Shown in pieces: positions 8,129 to 16,371 of a stretch of 64,000 nucleotides of DNA. The notes beneath the pieces were generated by a model that saw only the letters and a program-made list of their open reading frames with translations, made no database searches and was not told where the DNA came from. Every line of letters starts with the position of its first letter. Positions within the stretch are counted from its first letter, which is position 1. Position numbers and translations under genes: made by a program. Origin of the DNA: Burkholderia sp. BCC0322 (GTDB lineage: Bacteria > Pseudomonadota > Gammaproteobacteria > Burkholderiales > Burkholderiaceae); assembly GCF_902833045.1 (NCBI RefSeq), contig NZ_CADFDU010000008.1, forward strand, positions 62,001 to 126,000, read 5' to 3'.

Positions 8129-9192
8129 AGCGGCAGCGGCACGACGCCTTTGACGTTGCGCAGCCCCGCCGGCTCGGGCGGCAGGTAGCCCCAGTCGCCC
8201 TGGGATGGCGTGGCATCGTTGTTCGCCGCGCCCGATGGATCGCCGGGGCGCTCGCGCGCATCGGGCGGCGCGTGACCGTCGCGTTCGTCATCGGGTTGCG
8301 GTGCGCCGGACGAGGGGGGCAGGCCCGCGTGGCGCCGGTGCCGCAGCACCGCGTCGGCCACCCGCTCCACATGCGACACCGTGACCGCGTCGGCCTGCTC
8401 CAGCGCGGCAAGCGCGCGCGCCGCGCGCAGCATCACGAGATCGGCGCGCAGCCCGTCGACGGCCGCGTCGATACACAGCGCGCTGACGCGCGCATGGACC
8501 GCATCGTCGAAACCGAGCGCCGCCAGCCGTGCGCGCGCCGCGTGAATCCGGTCGCCGAGCTCGCGTTGCGCAGACGCATGACGCGCGCGAAACGCATCCG
8601 GATCGAGATCGAATGCAAGCCGTGCCTTCACGATCCGCTCGCGCTGTGCGGCGTCGAAGCAGTTCTCCAGCTCGATCATCAAACCGAAGCGGTCGAGCAG
8701 CTGCGGACGCAGCTCGCCCTCCTCCGGATTCATCGTCCCGATGAGCACGAAGCGCGCATCGTGCGCGTGCGACACGCCATCGCGCTCGACGATGTTCACG
8801 CCGCTCGCGGCGACGTCGAGCAGCGTATCGACGAGCCCGTCGGCGAGCAGGTTCACTTCGTCGACGTACAGCACGCCGAGATGCGCCCTCGCGAGGAGGC
8901 CCGGCCGGAAGCGCACGCCGTTTTCGGCGAGTGCATGCGCGAGATCGAGCGTACCCGTCACCTGCTCGTCGCTCGCCGACAGCGGCAGCGTGACGAACTG
9001 CCCTTCGGGCAACAGCTCCGCGAGGCCGCGCGCCGCGGTCGATTTCGCGGTACCGCGCGGCCCGCTCACCAGCACGCCGCCCAGCGACGGATCGATCGCG
9101 GCCAGCAGCAGCGCCTGCTGCAGCGCCTCCTGCGCGACGAGCGCCGCAAACGGAAAGACCGCGCGGGCGCGGTGCGTCGTCGGATCGGTCAT
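8116..9192 (-). CDS. ChlI-type AAA+ ATPase subunit of cobaltochelatase
   Basis: 358 residues. Walker A GPRGTAKS (44-51), Walker B LGVLYVDEVN (105-114) and GTMNPEEGELRPQLLDRFGL (about 152-171) identify a Mg-chelatase-I-like AAA+ protein. With CobN and a ChlD-like subunit it would drive ATP-dependent cobalt insertion into hydrogenobyrinate a,c-diamide in aerobic cobalamin synthesis. The ATG at 9192 overlaps the cobN stop as ATGA, so the two are translationally coupled. The last 45 residues are rich in Pro, Asp and Gly, like the linker of ChlD proteins. This supports the view that the gene also encodes the N-half of a ChlI-ChlD fusion made by frameshift at its 3' end. Confidence 0.92.
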   Translation of the reverse strand: MTDPTTHRARAVFPFAALVAQEALQQALLLAAIDPSLGGVLVSGPRGTAKSTAARGLAELLPEGQFVTLPLSASDEQVTGTLDLAHALAENGVRFRPGLLARAHLGVLYVDEVNLLADGLVDTLLDVAASGVNIVERDGVSHAHDARFVLIGTMNPEEGELRPQLLDRFGLMIELENCFDAAQRERIVKARLAFDLDPDAFRARHASAQRELGDRIHAARARLAALGFDDAVHARVSALCIDAAVDGLRADLVMLRAARALAALEQADAVTVSHVERVADAVLRHRRHAGLPPSSGAPQPDDERDGHAPPDARERPGDPSGAANNDATPSQGDWGYLPPEPAGLRNVKGVVPLPLKKR

Positions 9193-12100
9193 CGCCGTCC
9201 CCCTTCCTGGAATTGTTCGCTCGCGAGCCAGACCGCCTCGATCCGTTCGCGATAGTCGCCCGGCTGCTGCCACAGGCCGCGCTGCATCGCTTCGACGAAG
9301 CGTTCGCAGATGCCGTGCAGCGCCTTCGGGTTGTGCCGTTCGAGGAACGCGCGGGTGGCGTCGTCGAACAGGTACGCGTCGGCGACGAGCGCGTACTGGT
9401 GGTCGGACAGCACGCGCGCGGTCGCGTCATAGCCGTACAGGTAGTCGACGGTCGCCGCCATCTCGGCTGCGCCCTTGTAACCGTGGCGCTTCACGCCGTC
9501 GAGCCATTTCGGGTTGACGACACGCGAGCGGATCACCCGCGCGATTTCCTCGCGCAGCGTGCGCATCTTCGGCGCGGCCGGATTCGCGTGGTCGCCGTGA
9601 TAGATGCTCGGCTGCTGCCCGGACAGGTGCCGCACGGCCGCCGTCATCCCGCCCTGGAACTGGTAGTAGTCGTTCGAATCGAGGATGTCGTGCTCGCGGC
9701 TGTCCTGGTTCTGCACGACGACGTCGATCGTCGCGAGCCGCTCGCCGAACACGTCGGCCGCGGCGTCGCCCGCGCTGTTCTGCGCGTACGCGTGGCCGCC
9801 CCACCGGCGGTAGGCGTCGGCGAGATCGGCGTCGGCCTGCCAGCGGCGCTGGTCGATCAGGTCCTGCAGGCCCGCGCCGTAGCTGCCCGGCCGCGCGCCG
9901 AACACGCGCCAGCCGGCGCGGCGCCGCGCCTCGTCCGGTGCCACGCCCCGTGCGATCCACGTCTCGCGTTCACGCGCGATGCGCGCACGGATCGGGTTCA
10001 GATCCTCGGGCTCGTCGAGCGCGGCCACGGCCTGCACGGCCGCGTCGAACAGATGCATCAGGTTCGGGAACGCGTCGCGGAAGAAGCCCGACACGCGCAG
10101 CGTCACGTCGATGCGCGGCCGGTCGAAGATCTCGATCGGCAGGATCTCGAAGTCGGTCACGCGGTGGCTGCCGTGCGCCCATTTCGGCCGTACGCCGAGC
10201 AGCGCGAACGCCTGCGCGATGTCATCGCCACCGGTGCGCATCGTCGCCGTACCCCATACCGAGAGGCCGATCGCGCGCGGATAGTCGCCGTGATCCTGCA
10301 GATGACGCTCGATCAGTTGCTGCGCGGATTTCAGGCCGAGCGACCACGCGGCCTGCGTCGGCACCGCGCGCGTGTCGACCGAGTAGAAGTTGCGGCCGGT
10401 CGGCAGCACGTCGGGGCGGCCGCGCGACGGCGAGCCGCTCGGCCCCGGCGGCACGAAGCGGCCGTCGAGCCCGCGCAGCAGCTGACGCATTTCCTCGCCG
10501 CCGCATGCGTCGAGCGCGGGCAGCAGCGTCGCACGCACGCGCTCGATCACGGCGAGCGTGTGCGGCCAGTCGCCGGGAGGCGTCGCATCGGCGCCCGTGT
10601 TGCCGCAGCCGGCTGTGCACAACCCGTCGAGCCAGTGCTGCGCAAGCCGTTCGAGCCGCTCGCGCGTATCGCCCGCATGGCGCCACGGCGATGCGTCGAG
10701 CGCCTGCAGGATCGCCGGGCGCGGGCCGACCCACGGCGCGGCCCAGTCGGCCGCGAGCGGATCGAAATCGTCGCCGAGCGCGAGATCGCGCGCGAGCGCA
10801 CCGATCAGCCCTGCCCGCGCACCCTTGCCGTCACCGACCGGAAAGCGTGCGAGCGCGAGCAGCGTGTCGCGCCGCTGGCGCTCGGCCGGCGATACGCCGA
10901 ACACGTGCAGCCCGTCGCGAATCTGCGCTTCCTTCAGCTCGCACAGCCACGCGTCGACGCGCGTGAGCAGCGCATCCTCGCCGCCCGTATCACGCGGCGG
11001 CGACACGCTCAGTTCGTCATGCAAACGATGTTCGGCGATCGTCGCTAGGATCGTCTTGCGCAGCAGCTTCGCGCGCCGCGCATCGACCATCAGCGCTTCG
11101 TAGTATTCGTCGACCTGCCGTTCGAGATCCTGCAGCGGGCCGTAGTTTTCCGCGCGGGTGAGCGGCGGCATCAGGTGATCGATGATCACGGCCTGCGCGC
11201 GGCGCTTCGCCTGGCTGCCCTCGCCCGGATCGTTGACGATGAACGGGTACAGGTGCGGCAGCGGCCCCAGCGTCAGGTCCGGCCAGCACGCGTCGGACAG
11301 CGCGACGCTCTTGCCCGGCAGCCATTCGAGGTTGCCGTGCTTGCCGAGGTGGATGACCGCGTCGATGCGATACGCGTCGCGCAGCCAGAAATAAAACGCG
11401 AGATACGCGTGCGGCGGCACGAGATCCGCGTCGTGGTAGCTCGCGTAATCGTTCTCGCCGCGCGAGCGCGACGGCTGGATGCCGACGAACACGTTGCCCG
11501 CGCGCCAGCCGGCGATCGTGAAGCGCCCTTGCCGCAGCGTCGGGTCGGCTTCGGGCGGGCCCCAGCGTGCGTTCAGTGCGTCGCGCACGGCCGCCGGCAG
11601 CCGCGCGAAACGTGCGACGTAGTCGGCCAGCGGGAAGCTCTGGAATGCGGGACGCAGCGCGTGCACGGCCGTGTCGTTGGTCACGCCTTCGGTGAGCCGT
11701 GCGATCAGCGCGTCGCCGTCGGGCGGCAGGTCGGCCACCGCATAGCCCGCGTCGCGCAGCGCCGCGAGCACGCGCAGCGCGGACGCCGGCGTGTCGAGCC
11801 CGACGCCGTTGCCGATCCGCCCTTCGCTTTGCGGATAGTTCGCGAGAATCAGCGCGATACGCTTGTCGGCGTGGTCGACCGTGCGCAGCCGGCACCAGCC
11901 GCGCGCGAGCGCCGCGACGAACGCGATCCGCTCGGCATCCGGCTGGTAGCGCACGACGTCGACCTCGGTGTGCGGGCAGCGGTACGCGAGCCCCTTGAAG
12001 CTCACCGCGCGCGTGACGATGCGCCCGTCGACCTCGGGCAGCGCGATGTGCATCGCGATGTCGCGCGCATGCAGGCCCTGGTTGTCGGCCACCCACGCGT

Positions 12101-12998
12101 CGCGATTGCCGCCGGACAGGATCACCTGCAATACCGGCGCGTCGCCGGCGAGCACGTCGTGTTCGGGGCTGTCGATCGCGCCGGCTGCGAACGCGGTCGT
12201 GTTCAGCACGAGCGCGACGTCGTGCGTGTCGCAGAGCTGCGTGATGACTTCGCGGCTCACCGCGTCCTTCAGCGACGTGACCGCGATCGGCAGCGGATTC
12301 AGCCCTGCGTCGACGAGCGCATCGGCCAGCGCGTCGAACACGGCCGTGTTCGCGGCCTGCCAGTGCGCGCGATAGAACAGGATCGCGACGACGGGCGCAC
12401 CGGGCGTCCAGCGCGGCCGCCAGTCGTCGACGCTCGCGCGGTCGCGCGCCGGGTGATACAGCGCGGCGGCCGGCAGCGGGCGCGGCGGCTCGGGCGCTTC
12501 GCCGAAGCCGAGCGTGTGGAACGCAATGCTGCGCAGCAGCGCCTCGGCGTTGTGCACGCCGCCTTCACGCAGGTAGCGCCACCACAGCCGGCACAGGTCG
12601 GGCGCGACGGTGCTTTTCGCGACGAGGTTCGGGTCTTCCTGCAGGTCGCCCGAGAACATCGCGAGCGGCAGTTTGCGCTTCGACGCGAGCGACACGGCCT
12701 GCTCGATCCCGTACGGCCAATACGCCTCGCCGCCGAGATGATCGATCACGACCGACTTCGCATGCTGCAGCACGTCGTCGACGTAGAAGTCGACCGACGC
12801 CGGCTGCCGCAGGAACGTGACGTTCGCGAGCCGCACGCTCGGGAAGCCGGCCGGCAGATGCGGCACGACGCTCGCCAGCAGCGACAGCGTCGTGTCGGCC
12901 GAACTCAGGATCACGATGTCGGCCGGCTGCTGGTCGATCCGGACGACGCCCTGCGTATCGTCGACGAAGCCGCCCGGCGTGGTACGCAGCAGATGCAT
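9189..12998 (-). CDS. cobN: Cobaltochelatase large subunit CobN
   Basis: 1269 residues, the normal size for CobN, the corrin- and cobalt-binding H-subunit homologue of Mg-chelatase. Diagnostic blocks are VIHLGKHGNLEWLPGKSVAL (near residue 552), FIVNDPGEGSQAKRRAQAV, MPPLTRAENYGPLQDLE, and the C-terminal GGMTAAVRHLSGQQP. The reaction is ATP-dependent insertion of Co2+ into hydrogenobyrinic acid a,c-diamide. It starts 6 bp after cobW and overlaps chlI by 4 bp, all in the minus-strand arm controlled by the riboswitch at 14441-14640. No truncation is visible. Confidence 0.97.
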   Translation of the reverse strand: MHLLRTTPGGFVDDTQGVVRIDQQPADIVILSSADTTLSLLASVVPHLPAGFPSVRLANVTFLRQPASVDFYVDDVLQHAKSVVIDHLGGEAYWPYGIEQAVSLASKRKLPLAMFSGDLQEDPNLVAKSTVAPDLCRLWWRYLREGGVHNAEALLRSIAFHTLGFGEAPEPPRPLPAAALYHPARDRASVDDWRPRWTPGAPVVAILFYRAHWQAANTAVFDALADALVDAGLNPLPIAVTSLKDAVSREVITQLCDTHDVALVLNTTAFAAGAIDSPEHDVLAGDAPVLQVILSGGNRDAWVADNQGLHARDIAMHIALPEVDGRIVTRAVSFKGLAYRCPHTEVDVVRYQPDAERIAFVAALARGWCRLRTVDHADKRIALILANYPQSEGRIGNGVGLDTPASALRVLAALRDAGYAVADLPPDGDALIARLTEGVTNDTAVHALRPAFQSFPLADYVARFARLPAAVRDALNARWGPPEADPTLRQGRFTIAGWRAGNVFVGIQPSRSRGENDYASYHDADLVPPHAYLAFYFWLRDAYRIDAVIHLGKHGNLEWLPGKSVALSDACWPDLTLGPLPHLYPFIVNDPGEGSQAKRRAQAVIIDHLMPPLTRAENYGPLQDLERQVDEYYEALMVDARRAKLLRKTILATIAEHRLHDELSVSPPRDTGGEDALLTRVDAWLCELKEAQIRDGLHVFGVSPAERQRRDTLLALARFPVGDGKGARAGLIGALARDLALGDDFDPLAADWAAPWVGPRPAILQALDASPWRHAGDTRERLERLAQHWLDGLCTAGCGNTGADATPPGDWPHTLAVIERVRATLLPALDACGGEEMRQLLRGLDGRFVPPGPSGSPSRGRPDVLPTGRNFYSVDTRAVPTQAAWSLGLKSAQQLIERHLQDHGDYPRAIGLSVWGTATMRTGGDDIAQAFALLGVRPKWAHGSHRVTDFEILPIEIFDRPRIDVTLRVSGFFRDAFPNLMHLFDAAVQAVAALDEPEDLNPIRARIARERETWIARGVAPDEARRRAGWRVFGARPGSYGAGLQDLIDQRRWQADADLADAYRRWGGHAYAQNSAGDAAADVFGERLATIDVVVQNQDSREHDILDSNDYYQFQGGMTAAVRHLSGQQPSIYHGDHANPAAPKMRTLREEIARVIRSRVVNPKWLDGVKRHGYKGAAEMAATVDYLYGYDATARVLSDHQYALVADAYLFDDATRAFLERHNPKALHGICERFVEAMQRGLWQQPGDYRERIEAVWLASEQFQEGGRR

Positions 12999-13004
12999 CG
13001 TGCG

Positions 13005-14093
13005 TTACGCCTGTTGCGGTTCGGCCGCGCACGCGGCGTCGAACGCGCGTTGCAGCGCGGCCGCGTCGAGATCCTCGCCGATCAGCACGAAGCGGCTCGC
13101 GCGCGTTTCGCCGTCCTGCCAGCGACGGTCGAAGTAGCTGTCGAAGCGGCGGCCGACGCCCTGGATCACGAGCCGCATCGGTGCGCCGGGCAACGCGGCG
13201 AAGCCCTTCGCGCGGTAAATCGTGTGCGCTTCGACGACGCGCTGCAGCGCGGCGATCGTCGCTTCGCGCGTGCCGGCGTCGCCCGACACGACCACCGAGT
13301 CGAAATCGTCGTGATGATGATCGTGATCGCCGTCGTCGGCCGAGCCGTGATGGTCGTGACGCAGGTGGATCGTTTCCTCCGATGCCGATTCGAGACCGAG
13401 CAGCATCGCGAGATCGAGCTCGCCGCGCGTCGCGCGCACGATCTTCACCTGCGGCGGGATCTCGTCGCGGATCGCGGTTTCGATCTGCGCGAACGCCGCG
13501 TCACCGACGAGATCGGCCTTGTTCACGATCACGAGATCGGCGGACGACAGTTGATCGGCGAACAACTCGTGCAGCGGCGATTCGTGGTCGAGGTTCGGAT
13601 CGGCGCGGCGCTGCGCGTCGACGGCCTGCGGGTTTTCCGCGAACTGGCCGCTGGCGGCGGCCGGCCCGTCGACCACGGTCACGACCGCATCGACCGTGAA
13701 GCTGTTGCGGATCGTCGGCCAGTTGAACGCCTGCACGAGCGGCTTCGGCAGCGCGAGGCCGGACGTCTCGATCAGCACGTGGTCGATGTCCGCGCGGCGC
13801 TCGACGAGCGCTTCCATCACCGGATAGAACTCTTCCTGCACCGTGCAGCACAGGCAGCCGTTCGCGAGTTCGTAGAGCTGGCCCGACGCTTCGCCCTGCG
13901 CGCCGTCGGCATCGTCGCAGCCGATGCCGCAGCCCTTGAGGATTTCGCCGTCGATGCCGAGCTCGCCGAATTCGTTGACGATCACCGCGATGCGGCGGCC
14001 TTCGGCGTGCTGCAGGATGTGGCGCATCAGCGTGGTCTTGCCGCTGCCGAGAAAGCCCGTGACGATCGTGACGGGAAGCTTGCGTAGGGTCAT
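13005..14093 (-). CDS. cobW: CobW-type cobalt metallochaperone GTPase
   Basis: 362 residues of the COG0523 G3E GTPase family. P-loop GFLGSGKTT (13-21), NEFGELGIDGE (40-50), metal-binding CLCC (80-83), NKAD guanine motif and a His/Asp-rich stretch at about 243-264 (HDHHGSADDGDHDHHHDD). CobW proteins bind Co2+ and GTP and are thought to deliver cobalt to the chelatase. The gene sits directly before cobN under a cobalamin riboswitch, which makes CobW, not a zinc or nitrile-hydratase chaperone, the right assignment. Confidence 0.93.
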   Translation of the reverse strand: MTLRKLPVTIVTGFLGSGKTTLMRHILQHAEGRRIAVIVNEFGELGIDGEILKGCGIGCDDADGAQGEASGQLYELANGCLCCTVQEEFYPVMEALVERRADIDHVLIETSGLALPKPLVQAFNWPTIRNSFTVDAVVTVVDGPAAASGQFAENPQAVDAQRRADPNLDHESPLHELFADQLSSADLVIVNKADLVGDAAFAQIETAIRDEIPPQVKIVRATRGELDLAMLLGLESASEETIHLRHDHHGSADDGDHDHHHDDFDSVVVSGDAGTREATIAALQRVVEAHTIYRAKGFAALPGAPMRLVIQGVGRRFDSYFDRRWQDGETRASRFVLIGEDLDAAALQRAFDAACAAEPQQA

Positions 14094-14118
14094 GGTAGGT
14101 CCAGGGTCGAAAATGGAA

Positions 14119-14235
14119 TCAGGCCGGGATCGTCGCGTCGAGGGCGGCGTGGCAGTTCATCTGGCGGATCGCGGGCCTGCCGCCGCGCGATCCGCACGGA
14201 CAGTCGCGGGGTGGGCGGAACGACGAATCGGACAT
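14119..14235 (-). CDS. 38-residue Cys-containing microprotein, first gene after the B12 riboswitch
   Basis: A short open frame (ATG 14235, stop 14119) beginning MSDSSFRPPRDCPCGSRGG and ending MNCHAALDATIPA. It has a good AAGGAAG ribosome site 7 nt upstream and ends 25 bp before cobW. It contains CPC and NCH, three Cys and one His in 38 residues, so metal or thiol chemistry is conceivable. It has no signal peptide or membrane segment. It lies between the riboswitch and the cobalt chaperone, so it should be made only when B12 is low. I do not recognise a family. It could be a translated leader or a small accessory factor in cobalt handling. Confidence 0.55.
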   Translation of the reverse strand: MSDSSFRPPRDCPCGSRGGRPAIRQMNCHAALDATIPA

Positions 14236-14440
14236 GGTGCTTCCTTGCGAACGGTCGACATCGTGAATGCCAACACGGCTGCCGCCGGCCCGGCTCGCGC
14301 AGCCGGCTGTTCCCCGCGACGGCCGGCGCGGGTTCGCGCATGGGCAGATCGGCGGAGGAAGCGGGCAACATGCGGGCGTCGGGCCTGCTGCGGCCGTGGA
14401 CGATGCGCCGCCTCCCCGCGGCGCTGAACCCCAATGTTTA

Positions 14441-14640
14441 GGCCGGTATCCGGGCTGGCGAACACGCCGCTTCGCCTTCCCGGATGCGCGCGGCATCCAG
14501 TGGCGGTCGTCCGCATGCGCGCGGCATGCGGCGAAGCGGCGCTGCGTGGCGCTTGCGCGCGACGCGTTCGCTTACCGTTGCGGGGGCAGCACAGGTTGGC
14601 TCGACTGCGGCGCAGGCGGGCGCCCTGTTTCCCGTTTAAC
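14441..14640 (-). promoter_or_regulatory. Cobalamin riboswitch controlling the cobW-cobN-chlI arm
   Basis: Read on the minus strand the order of conserved elements is complete: TTAAACGGGAAACAGGG at the 5' side, AGCCAACCTGTGCTGCCCCC then CGCAACGGTAAGCG, the B12-box core GCCACTG (around 14500), CGGGAAGG, and the closing CCAGCCCGGATACCGGCC at 14459-14442. This is the adenosylcobalamin aptamer. The 3' edge lies about 205 nt before the microprotein start. I could not assign the expression platform. Confidence 0.93.
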
Positions 14641-14849
14641 TGCGCGCACCGGAGCGGCGCGCGCGAGCACCAAAACGCGTGCGAGTGTAGGCGGCGGTGC
14701 GGGGAGCGTCAAGGCGAACCAGGCCGCCGGGCCCGGTTCCGGATGCCCGGCGCGCAGGGCTGGACGTCGTGCGCGGCGGTTCGCGCGGGTGGATCGCTGT
14801 GCTATCGTAGCGCCGCGTTCGGTGCTCGCATGCGCATTCCGCGCCTGCA

Positions 14850-15023
14850 GTTAAACGGGAAACAGGAGGCGGCCTGCCGCCCGGCCTGTGCTGTCCCCGC
14901 AACGGTACGCCGCCCGCGCGACGCGCTTCCCCGCGCACGCGCCCATGCCGCCCACGATGCCACTGCCCTTCAGCCGGGCGGGAAGGCTGCGGCCTGGCAA
15001 GCGGCCAGCCCGGATACCGGCCG
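14850..15023 (+). promoter_or_regulatory. Cobalamin riboswitch controlling the cobA-cobE-cobO-cobB arm
   Basis: Plus-strand aptamer with the same landmarks: TTAAACGGGAAACAGGAGG (from 14851), GCCTGTGCTGTCCCCGCAAC GGTA (around 14885-14910), GCCACTG (near 14960), GGGAAGG, and GGCCAGCCCGGATACCGGCC ending at 15022. It begins 210 bp from the divergent riboswitch, so both arms of the cluster respond independently to cobalamin. About 190 nt separate it from the cobA start. Confidence 0.93.
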
Positions 15024-15090
15024 ACGCAAGGGGCGAGCCCGACGCTCGCCGAACGCCCGATCCGCGGGGGACGGATGGGGTGCGCATTCC

Positions 15091-15108
15091 GCCCGCGTTC
15101 GCGCGGGC
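15091..15108 (+). terminator. Hairpin between riboswitch and cobA, possible expression platform
   Basis: GCCCGCG (15091-15097) and CGCGGGC (15102-15108) form a perfect 7-bp GC stem with a TTCG loop, followed by a weak pyrimidine run (TTCGTTCG). It lies between the cobalamin aptamer and cobA, where a ligand-dependent terminator would be expected. The U-tract is poor, so attenuation is only a possibility. Confidence 0.4.
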
Positions 15109-15209
15109 TTCGTTCGATCCGCCATGCTTGACCCGTCTGCCGGCCGCCGCCGCGCCGCCCGCCTGCCCCGTTCCACTGTTTCGACACGGTGCGCGCCGTG
15201 CCGCGCCCG

Positions 15210-15959
15210 ATGAGCCGCGCATGGCTCGTCGGCGCCGGCCCCGGCGACGCCGACCTGCTGACGCTCAAGGCCGTCCACGCGATCGGCGCGGCGGACGTGC
15301 TGCTCGTCGACGATCTCGTGAATCCCGACGTACTGCGCCATGCGCGTGCCGACGCGCATATCGAGCACGTCGGCAAGCGCGGCGGCCATGCATCGACGCC
15401 GCAGGCGGCGATCGTCGCCGCGATGCTCGCGCATCTGCGCGCGGGCCGCAGCGTCGCGCGGCTCAAGGGCGGCGACCCGTTCGTGTTCGGCCGCGGCGGC
15501 GAGGAACTGGCCGCGCTCGGCGCGGCGGGATTCCCGGTCGAAGTCGTGAACGGCGTCACCGCGGGCATCGCCGCGCCGGCCGCCATCGGCATCCCGGTCA
15601 CGCAGCGCGGCGACGCGCAGGGCGTGATCTTCGTCACGGGCCACGGCGCGGGCGCCGACGAGCCCGACTGGCGCGCGCTCGCGGCCACGCGCATGACGAT
15701 CGTCATCTACATGGGCATCCGCCGGCTCGACGCGATTGCAACCGCGCTGCGCGAAGGCGGCTTGCCCGGCGATACGCCGTGCGCGGCGATCGAGCATGCG
15801 ACGCGCCCCGAACAGCGGCACGTGCTTGCGACGCTCGATACGCTCGTCGAACGCGTCGGCGCAACCGGCATCGGCTCGCCTGCGATCGTCGTGATCGGGC
15901 GCGTCGCGGCGTTCGCCGACGCTCCCGCGGTACGTGCCGCGCTCGGCGGCCGCGCATGA
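15210..15959 (+). CDS. cobA: Uroporphyrinogen-III C-methyltransferase (SUMT)
   Basis: 249 residues of the tetrapyrrole methylase fold. WLVGAGPGDADLLTLKA at the N-terminus, RLKGGDPFVFGRGGEE near residue 85, and GVTAGIAAPAAIGIPVTQRG are SUMT signatures. It methylates uroporphyrinogen III at C2 and C7 with SAM to make precorrin-2, the branch point to cobalamin. There is no CysG-type fusion to a dehydrogenase/ferrochelatase domain. In-frame GTG codons at 15189 and 15198 are alternative starts; the ATG at 15210 sits right before the conserved beta strand. None has a strong ribosome site. It overlaps cobE by ATGA. Confidence 0.93.
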   Translation: MSRAWLVGAGPGDADLLTLKAVHAIGAADVLLVDDLVNPDVLRHARADAHIEHVGKRGGHASTPQAAIVAAMLAHLRAGRSVARLKGGDPFVFGRGGEELAALGAAGFPVEVVNGVTAGIAAPAAIGIPVTQRGDAQGVIFVTGHGAGADEPDWRALAATRMTIVIYMGIRRLDAIATALREGGLPGDTPCAAIEHATRPEQRHVLATLDTLVERVGATGIGSPAIVVIGRVAAFADAPAVRAALGGRA

Positions 15960-16333
15960 TGCGTGTCGCGCTCGGCATCGGTTTCCGAGCAGGCGCCACG
16001 GCCGCGCAACTCGATGCCGCGATCCGCGCGGCACTGACGCGGTACCCGGCCGCCGAACCGGCGCTCGTCGCCACGCTCGCCGACAAGGCGCGCGCCCGCG
16101 CGCTGCGCACGCTGTGCGCGCGACGCGGCTGGCCGCTCGTCGCGTTCGACGCGGCGCACCTCGCGCGCCATCCCGAACTGGCCGCCAGCGGCCCGTCGGA
16201 TGCCGCGCTCGCCCGCTTCGGCGTCGCGGGCGTGGCCGAGCCATGCGCGCGGCTCGCGGCGCCGCACGGCCGGCTGCTGGGCCCCAAATCCATCCGGGAC
16301 GGCGTGACGGTCGCACTCGCCGGCCCGCTCTGA
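15956..16333 (+). CDS. cobE: CobE / CbiG C-terminal-domain protein
   Basis: 125 residues resembling CobE and the C-terminal domain of CbiG: N-terminal VALGIGFRAGATAAQLDAAI, middle LVATLADKARARAL, and the late VAEPCARLAAPHGRLLGPK with the conserved Ala-rich VAGVAEPCA turn. The family is required for cobalamin synthesis in some bacteria, but its reaction is not settled. The ATG at 15956 overlaps the cobA stop; a second ATG follows at once. Confidence 0.88.
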   Translation: MMRVALGIGFRAGATAAQLDAAIRAALTRYPAAEPALVATLADKARARALRTLCARRGWPLVAFDAAHLARHPELAASGPSDAALARFGVAGVAEPCARLAAPHGRLLGPKSIRDGVTVALAGPL

Positions 16334-16371
16334 ACCCCTTTGTTTCGCTTTCTTTCGACAGGACGAATCCG

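Noticed and set aside
11175-14087. 970-codon plus-strand frame opposite cobN and cobW
   Set aside because: Antisense shadow; no motif and no ribosome site, and both minus-strand genes are well supported.
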